Assembly: GCA_003550325.1 (NCBI GenBank)
Contig: QKWP01000363.1
Span: 23,584-87,583 of the forward strand
Length of the DNA: 64,000 bases
Reading direction: 5' to 3'
DNA from: Gigaspora rosea
Taxonomy: Eukaryota > Glomeromycota > Glomeromycetes > Diversisporales > Gigasporaceae
Shown here: in pieces, positions 56,951 to 64,000 of the stretch
Layout of the letters: each line of letters begins with the position of its first letter
Position numbering within the stretch: position 1 is the first letter of the stretch
Program-made: the position numbers and the translations under genes
The notes under the pieces: model-generated
What the model was told of the DNA's origin: nothing
The model's input: only the letters and a program-made list of their open reading frames with translations
Database searches by the model: none

Positions 56951-57176
56951 AATATAACTAATTTCTTTTGCATAAATATAGAGATTATGAATGGTGATGA
57001 TATTCTTGATTATAACTTGCTCATCGACATTTTAGTCTTAACATTTAGATCATGAGTTGTATAACCAATCAAAAGCGTTAAAACATAATAATTGATAGCT
57101 ACATTAGTTTAAGCACATTGATTTCATTTTGGATATAACCATGATTTTATTGGTTGGTAGACCGACATGATACTAA

Positions 57177-57360
57177 GGCCACGCAAAGTTAATTCTTCGT
57201 TTTGCATAACCGCCGACCCAATTTTTCCAAAAAATTTTTTTTAAAAAAAAAATTCCTATTGTGCCAATTATTCCATTTTTGCCATTTAATTTTTTTCTCT
57301 AGTGTCACCCGATGGACCTTAATTTTACAAATTACCCAATAGGCCCGATAAAAAAAAAAT
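57177..57360. mobile_element. Partial PIF/Harbinger-type MITE
   Basis: The left end GGCCACGCAAAGTTAATTCT is preceded by TAA. The following ~180 bp matches the interior of 13150-13498 (AATTCCTATTGTGCCAATTA, TTCCATTTTTGCCATTTAAT, GTGTCACCCGATG). The right half is missing or replaced after a poly-A run. Confidence 0.85.
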
Positions 57361-57774
57361 AAAATAAAAAAACAACTACAAGGATCGCAAAGAAAATTAG
57401 TAATTATCATAATCTGGACGGCAAAAATTCCGACAAAAACTTTACAAAAAATGGAAAAATCTAGAAATCAATCATCTAAATTTTTAGTGGAATGGAATTT
57501 TTTCCTAGTATTTGATAAACTATTTTTTATTAATATCATGATTTTTTTTATCTATTGCGGAGCAATTGTTCTTGTTCTTGCACTTGTGTTTGCATTTGTT
57601 CTTGCACCTGCACTTGTTCTTAAACTTGCGACCATTATATAAAACGGTTTCCAATTAGTGTAACATTTGATTGACTTTTTTTTAGCTCAAAATAGTTTGT
57701 ATTTATTAATAATCAAATAACAGAAACGAATTTGGAAAATTCACGTTTCACGATTTTAAGAGAGTTGTTTACGG

Positions 57775-58010
57775 CGTTTGATATAAGCCTTATTTTGGTG
57801 TGACCACGTTAGAATACTTGATTGGCCAGTGGAATATAGCGTTAAAAAGACGCTGATATAAGCCTTATTTTAGTGTGACACGTTATGACACTTGATTGGT
57901 AGACGGACATTTGTGCTTTGATATAAGCCTTATTTGGCGTGACCATGTTAGAATATTTGATTAGCCAGTGGAACAGAGCGACATTTGTGTTTTAATTTTA
58001 AGATAAGGAA
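57775..58010. repeat. Three-unit ~70-bp tandem repeat
   Basis: TTTGATATAAGCCTTATTTT at about 57777, TGATATAAGCCTTATTTTAG at 57852 and TTTGATATAAGCCTTATTTG at 57917. Each is followed by GTGTGAC(CA)CGTTA, then ACTTGATTGG and a variable end (CAGTGGAA.A.AGCG or GACGGACATTTGTG). Confidence 0.85.
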
Positions 58011-58549
58011 ATTTTCCACCCACCATGTTTATATACTAGCTACTACAAGCTACACTCGCTATGTGCGATCGTATTTTCATTTTTATTGATAAATATTAAC
58101 TATTTCATTTATAATAATATGTGCATCCAGATTTTTACTTTTTTTGTTTATTTTCGTTTTTGTTTGCCGGGTAAATAATTTGGTAATCAATGATCTTCAA
58201 AGGTAAACGAAGTGAAAAATCGTAGGAAAGAATTTGTTTGATCATTTTAGTAAAAAAGGATAATAATATGTTCGAGTCCTGTAATTATATAACGTGATAT
58301 AAATCGTTACTGGTAATGGGAATTATGTCAGCATATTAATATCGCTTGTATGCATGGCATGGTTAAACTTATTGGCACATGTGAAGAGCATTGAGGCTGG
58401 GTTAGGTGTAGAATATGGTAGAATTATGTGATACTGTGTCGTGCACTCTCTGCAAATAACATTGTCAAAAACCTGCTATTACGTACTTTGTCTTTGTCTA
58501 CGGAATCTAATTTGATTGGTTGGGTCCAATTTGTAACAATATATTTTAA

Positions 58550-60115
58550 TGATGCCTGACGCAATTATTTTCGCGATGACGAAAGGTTTCATCAAATTTG
58601 CGTCTGACGAAACCCTTGACGATTGACGAAACCCTTGACGCTTGACGAAACCCTTGACGATTGACGAAACCCTTGACGAAACCCTTGACGATTAACGAAA
58701 CTCCTGACGCAACCCCTGACTATTAATGAAACTAACACCTATCTCTCCAACACAAAAAAATTGTTCACAACCTGTAATTACGTAAAAATTTTTTACAAAA
58801 AACAGATAGCTCTAAATTTTTATTAGGAAACCATCTATTGCGTCCTAATTAAAAATGTTTTCGTGAAATTTTACTAATTGCTACAATTGCCACTATATTT
58901 TTCTAACCCTAACCCTAATTATAACGCAGTTTTCTTAGCCTTAATTTTACACATATTTTTACTTAGAAAACAAATCACATTTGTTTTGATCATCACGTTA
59001 CACTTGATCCTAAATTTTGTTTGGTCAAAATTACAGAATTACAGTGTGATCAATTTTTTGTGGGAGTGCTACCTAAGATGATGAAGCTCTTGGTGAAACC
59101 CTTGTCAATTGGAAGAAGCTTTTACATTGAATCTAAACAGATTATTTTTTATTGCTAGCATTTCACTAGCAACAATGGAGCATAGGATCAACTCATACAG
59201 GGGGCCCACCAATTCCGGGTCAGGAACGTCGGAGTGCATCAGAATCACGGTCGCCTGGATCGGAATTGATCGATTTTGCCCCAAGATCATAAAAAATTTT
59301 ACTAATGAAATCATTTACATTCATTAAGTAATTTGCTATAGAACATGCTAACAACTAAGGCTAAATGCCGTCCTAGATCCGACGCATACGACCCAGAATT
59401 TTGGTGACCTTCCTGTAAAATTCGCGTAGGATCGATTGTCCGAATACATGATTTTTTGATTCATCAATAATAACACTAATGCTATGAACATCTGTTATTT
59501 CATTTGCAGACTAAAACCATATCCTCAAATATCTTTAATTCGTACTGAGGTTTTAATCACTCGCTAGGTGTTTAATTCACTCGCTGAGAGGTTCATACAC
59601 TCGCTGAGAGTCTATAACCCTCATTGAGGGTACCAGCAGGGTACCCTCGTTGAGGGTTAAAATCACCCAACTATGTCACAAACTATACCAAAATAAGAAA
59701 TACATAAAATAATACATAATAATAAAATACTATGACACTGCCAATTCGTAGAACGCCTATTGCAAATTATCAGGCAATGCCGAATCGATGTCAAAAAGAT
59801 AGAAACTGGGAAGATACAAAAACATGGACTAATTTATTTCTGTTATGAAAGAAATGAATAATAGTCTTTATACTTCATCAAAATCATCATGGGTTTTGTT
59901 ATTTATTTTGTTTTCGTCATGCGTCATGGGTTCATGCGTCATGTGTTTCGTCATGCGTTGTGGGTTTCGTCATGCGTCATGGGTTTCGTCATGCATCATG
60001 GGTTTCGTCATGCGTCATGGGTTTCGTCATTCGTCAATTCGTCAATTTGAAGTTGCCTGACGAAATGGTTTCGTCATGCGTCAATGACGCAGGTTGCATC
60101 ATGCGTCAGGCATCA
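58550..60115. mobile_element. TTAA-flanked non-autonomous element, TGACGAAACCC arrays
   Basis: 1566 bp, ends TGATGCCTGACGCAA and inverted TGATGCCTGACGCATGATGC, both abutting TTAA (58546-58549 and 60116-60119), which points to piggyBac-type mobilisation. Just inside each end is a mirror-image array: TTGACGAAACCC units at 58607-58700, and GGGTTTCGTCATGCGTCAT units at 59890-60030. The interior has no transposase. It includes a GC-rich patch (59195-59285), repeated CACTCGCTGAGAG, and a long hairpin at 59615-59658. Confidence 0.88.
59615..59658. repeat. Long hairpin with CCCTC/GAGGG repeats
   Basis: TAACCCTCATTGAGGGTACC, spacer AGCA, then GGGTACCCTCGTTGAGGGTT(A). The two 20-base arms pair with two mismatches, and each arm contains a smaller CCCTC..GAGGG hairpin. 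Preceded by CACTCGCTGAGAG repeats. Confidence 0.8.
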
Positions 60116-60119
60116 TTAA

Positions 60120-60559
60120 TATACAGTATTTTATAAAGAAATAGCTAATATCAAATGCATACATACTATTATATTATATTATTACGAACTAAATAAATCA
60201 AAATAGGAAATTAATATGAAATAGAAAGCGTTTTAAATCTCAAATTTCTATTCATTATTTGTAATTAATATTTTATATTTTTTATATTATGTGTGGCTGC
60301 TTTAAAAGCAATCCGACTGTATTACAGAGCTGTGATACCAAAATACGTGCTTAATGTCATGAGAAAGCTTCGGTTTTGAGATTCCTAAACTAGAACATGT
60401 CAAATCCATATTTAATCATTTGGAAATTTTAATTATTTTTAATAAAAAATTTTAAAAATTTTCTGGATGCATTTACTTAGTTTTTTTTTTTTTTTTTAAA
60501 TAGATCATTTAGTGAGCTTATCATTTCATTCAACATTATTTTGTTCAAAATCACTTTTT
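60120..60559. other. Intergenic, nothing recognised
   Basis: AT-rich sequence without supported features between the TTAA-flanked element and the satellite relic. Confidence 0.4.
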
Positions 60560-60835
60560 TTCACGCTGGTGAACCGCATTAGTGAGTAAAATCTGGTACA
60601 GAATTTTTTGTAGTAACTCATTGTAAAAGTTATGGTATTTTCAATGCAAATTTACTTGGGTAAACATATAATGTGATTACCAGAAATAGTGAGTAAATGT
60701 CATAACAGAATTTTTACACTAATTTAGAGTAGAAACAATGATAATTTCATACTAATTCGTACTTAACCACCATATATACGGCATTAGCGAGTAAATTCTT
60801 TAACAGATTTTTATAGTAATAACTTAGGCCGTTTG
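60560..60835 (-). repeat. Inverted relic of the ~100-bp satellite
   Basis: GTGAGTAAA..CTGGTACAGAA, TTTTTGTAGTAACTCATTG, AGTGAGTAAATGTCATAACA, GAATTTTTACACTAATT and AGCGAGTAAATTCTTTAACA are the complement of the TGTTA(C/A)...TTACTCACTA part of the units at 19590-20850. About three units, opposite orientation. Confidence 0.55.
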
Positions 60836-62021
60836 AAGTTAATTTTTCGGTTAACATCACTCCCCCCTCTTACCCCAACGGCCCCCCAGCCCTCTTGGTA
60901 AAATGAACATATAAAAAAAAAATAAAAAAATAAAATATTATCATTATTTAGAAATCAAATTCAATATATAAATTCGATTTATTACTTCGTGCATGAGATA
61001 TTACTAGTATATATTAAGTATTATAAAGTGGCTGGCGTATGTACATATAGGCCGTCTCATTAACGGTGATACAACCATATATTACTATTACAAGTTAATA
61101 AAATAAATATGCAACCCCTAATTAATTAATAAAGAAAAACAGCCAAGGTTCTGGGAAAGTATATATTATAATTGTAAAGTTACGTGCATATATATATTAT
61201 TCGCTAGTCATGTGCTTTGTGTTACAAATCTGTGATTTCGTAATAGATGATCATCAATATTCGGAGAATAAATTCGCTATATATAAAAGTTTTTAACTTA
61301 ATATGCAAAACGTAATTTATTTATTAAGTAGGAGTATTCGCCATACCATTTTATATTCGCCATAAAATTTTTATAAAATTTAAATGACTTTTGAACTTTT
61401 TACTTATAGTTTAAGTTTTAGTCAAAAAAATTCGTCGATTTTTTGAAAAGAAAGTTTGGTCGTTAAAATATACGAATTGGCATTGTAAACATCGCATAAA
61501 TTATTTAAAAAAATATTCTATATATTCGAAAATATATAATTTTAAATTTTCATAGCGATATATGAAAATTTTTTTCATAAAACTGTTAAATTAATAAACG
61601 AATCAAAAAATAAAAAAATATGCAAAAAATTTTTATTAAGTTCGTTTTGATCGCTTTAATAATTTTGAAAGTTTATGAAAAAATTTTTGATATATTATCG
61701 TGAAAATTTAATACTACATATTTTCAAATATGAGGAACAATTTTAGCTAGTCAAAATTTTTTACTAGCAATAAAATTTTGTTCGTTTTTGTAAGTTAAAA
61801 GTTTTTTTTAAATTTTCTTTAAAATCGAAAAAATTTTTTAAAAGCATAAAAATCGCAAAACAGATTAGTTAAAAGGGCGTCAAACTTTATAAAAATTTTA
61901 TTTTATGCATAATATATTACTATGAATATAAAATTTCATAGATAAAAGCAACGTGCATGATAAAAAAAAAACCTTTTATATATAGAGAATTCAGCTTACA
62001 TTTACTTGCTTCGATAAAGTT
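60836..62021. other. Intergenic, AT-rich
   Basis: A C-rich patch at 60860-60895 (CTCCCCCCTCTTACCCCAAC, GGCCCCCCAGCC) follows a GGCC..AGTTAATTTTTCGG word reminiscent of the Harbinger MITE end. 61320-61960 is dense in AAAATTTTT-type words with no coding signal. Confidence 0.4.
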
Positions 62022-63414
62022 TCACGATTGATCAAATTCATCAGTATCAGTATTGCTATCTTCGTCACTTTCATCACCTATACTAACCTCAATCGTCTCC
62101 CAGTATTCTTTTGCTTTATTTAGACACTTTTTCCAGCAGGAAACAACAACCTTGGATGTTATTTCCTCTTGAAATTTACAGAGCAACGAATTACGAAGAG
62201 AAAGAACATCAGATGGCAACCGCTCTCCAGCAACTTTATTTTTTACAGCCCCCATACCATTTCAATCGGTTGTAGTTCACAATGGTATGGGGGAGTATAA
62301 AACAATTTATGACCAAACTTATTGGCTATAGTAATGGTAGCAAAGGGTATTTTCTTTTTTTTTTTTTTATTATTTCATAAAGCTCCGCCTTTGTCATTTT
62401 ATAGTTAACCCCAATATCACGAGCACTTAACCATTCTACCATTGCATTTTTATTCCAGTTCGAATTCGGCATAGGTTCAGCATGGCGTTTATGGTATCTT
62501 GCACCATCCATATGAAATATGCAAGGTCCATAGTCAGATTTGAGGATTTCACAAAGATTTCAAAAATTTTTTCAAAGACCTCCGCGTTGAAATTACCATA
62601 ATAGTCAACTTCATCAGGAATGATATTAGCGTTTTTAACAGCATCGGGAACCGTCTTCCATTCTTTTGAATTTTTTTTTTCTTCCTTTTCCAGTTGATGG
62701 CTTCGCGGTAGGATCCCAGATAAGAAGTGATTGATGAACTAACTCACCTTTTATTGATTGTTATTACGATCCTGAAAAATAACAATTGCTCTAAAAATGA
62801 CGAGCATAGGACCCCTTCCCTTTTCATAAACAATACTATCTTTTGGAAGCCAGGTAAGATTTCGGTTATGGTGCATATGACAGTAAGATTCGTCAAGAAA
62901 AACTTTAGGAAAAATTGGCATTTCATTTTTGTCTTGAATGTTTTCAAACTGCCAACGAAGATATCGTGCATGGTACGTGACATTTTCAGGAGACTCATGT
63001 AGGATGTTTTGCCATTCTCCCTTACCATAACGGTATCCAAGTTTCTTTAAATGACGAGCAAGTTGTGCTTTTGATACTGGAAAACCCAATTCAGTTAAGT
63101 CTAAAACAAGCATTCGAAGAGAAAGTGGAATTCCATTTTTATTTGCAGTTAAAATAAGGTCTTGGATAGCTTTTATATAATCTGTTTTAAGAGTTCTAGA
63201 AGACTGATGACCTTTGTTCTGATGCTATAACTGCCCCAGTTTTATTGAATTCTGCAAGTACACGGGCAACAGTTGCTTCGCCAACTCCTGTTGCCTGAGA
63301 AACTTCTTTGCGCAGATTAATAATCTCAAGAGAATGAATATAATTATAAAAGGATAAAACCATTTTCTTCTCATTAGCAGTTAGAGCAATAGGACTACAT
63401 TCGCATTGGTCCAT
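62022..63414 (-). pseudogene. Tc1/IS630-family DDE transposase, heavily frameshifted
   Basis: Start MDQCECSPIALTANEKKMVL at 63414, with an HTH (LRKEVSQATGVGEATVARVL); a frame break follows near 63210. The second HTH is FPVSKAQLARHLKKLGYRYG (62990-63080), then HESPENVTYHARYLRWQFEN and VFLDESYCHMHHNRNLTWLP (first Asp). A frame break near 62750 precedes HMDGARYHKRH (second Asp, about 62480-62510). Another break in the poly-T run at 62359-62370 precedes PPYHCELQPIEMVWGAVKNK (Glu box, 62235-62300). The acidic end ...DSNTDTDEFDQS stops at 62022. Same domain order as 35431-36898 but clearly diverged, and no matching terminal repeats were found around it. Confidence 0.85.
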
Positions 63415-63555
63415 AATAAATTTAGTGTTAGATATACTTTAATAATCGCAATAATTAAAGTTATAACTTGCCGTAGCAATCTAAAAATTGGCTATAGATT
63501 TTAGCGATATAATTTAAGGCTAAACTTTAATTACTACCTAAATTCAGTAAATAAG

Positions 63556-63613
63556 ATAAAAAAGTTGTTTACCTCTTGTTTACCGTCAAGACATTATTGA
63601 CTATATATGCATA
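63556..63613 (+). repeat. 58-bp direct repeat, copy 1 (copy 2 at 63941-63999)
   Basis: ATAAAAAAGTTGTTTACCTC, TTGTTTACCGTCAAGACATT and ATTGACTATATATGCATAC are repeated at 63941-63999 with two or three changes. The second copy touches the end of the window, so a longer repeat or tandem array may continue beyond it. Confidence 0.85.
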
Positions 63614-64000
63614 CATCGTATACATTTTTTGCGCCAAAATGTAAAGACTAAATAGAAAATCGTGTGAAATTAAAGTAATTTTATGAAGGTAAATTAAAAA
63701 AGATTTTAAAAATATATACTATTACTGAGGCCTAATTAAAATTTTTTTTCTGACTCCCGTGGTTCTAAAAACGAAAGATTATTAATAAAGTCCAAATGGG
63801 TTAGTTATAATAACTTCTCAAAGTTTGATTAACGATTTATAAAATCTGCAGATCATGTGATAAGTATCGATCAAAGTTGAGAAGATATTACGATTAATCT
63901 ACTAGGCCCAGTATTAATAATCTTAAGATTTTTTATAAGTATAAAAAAGTTGTTTACCTCTTGTTTACTGTCAAGACATTATTGACTATATTTGCATACT

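Noticed and set aside
58904-58920. Telomere repeats (CTAACCCTAACCC)
   Set aside because: Only two to three units here, and similar short runs occur inside MITEs at 47993 and 56022; too short and interstitial to be telomeric.

Overview
This looks like an AT-rich, transposon-choked stretch of a fungal nuclear genome, most likely an arbuscular mycorrhizal fungus (Glomeromycotina, Rhizophagus-like). The grounds are very low GC, short introns of about 75-80 bp with GT-AG ends, a Sel1-repeat/TKL kinase fusion, F-box/LRR proteins built on 28-residue repeats, and many hAT, piggyBac, Tc1/IS630, PIF/Harbinger and Ty3/gypsy relics. The species is inferred; no rRNA or marker gene is present.

Host-type genes are few. 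An intact Sel1-repeat + protein kinase gene lies at 44716-46696 (+). A frameshifted, inverted copy lies at 2529-4525 (-), and a third C-terminal scrap at about 9110-9195 (+). An intact F-box/LRR gene at 14664-15974 (-) has a decayed paralogue at 11385-12018 (-). A small cysteine-rich protein with a signal peptide lies at 52840-53457 (+), apparently with one frame break.

The rest is mainly mobile DNA, and many ends can be defined. 13150-13498 is a PIF/Harbinger-type MITE with TTA target duplications. 21156-29310 is a stack of nested insertions: a piggyBac with TTAA duplications (23049-26907) carries a hAT-type MITE with an 8-bp duplication inside its transposase gene (25166-25841). The piggyBac itself sits in a larger inverted-repeat element with GGGTC-rich arrays. 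Next to it, a Ty3/gypsy relic is split by an inverted-repeat element, which is split again by a 1-kb tRNA-headed retroposon with 17-bp duplications (28124-29152). 35294-37004 is a Tc1/IS630-type element; 40916-44526 is a nearly complete hAT with a perfect 8-bp duplication, ending 190 bp upstream of the intact kinase gene; 48246-49265 and 17951-19007 are related 1-kb non-autonomous elements; 51447-52403 is hAT-like; 58550-60115 is a TTAA-flanked non-autonomous element.

Tandem arrays occupy 5207-5459 (running into an assembly gap), 19590-20850 and 37550-40480. The last is interrupted by a gap and by a 0.6-kb GC-richer insert holding two hairpins that differ by compensatory changes. Several elements share one layout: terminal inverted repeats plus subterminal tandem repeats. 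Many frame breaks fall in homopolymers, so some 'pseudogenes' could be assembly errors. Coordinates of TIR elements come from reading the ends by eye; those with target duplications are the firmest.
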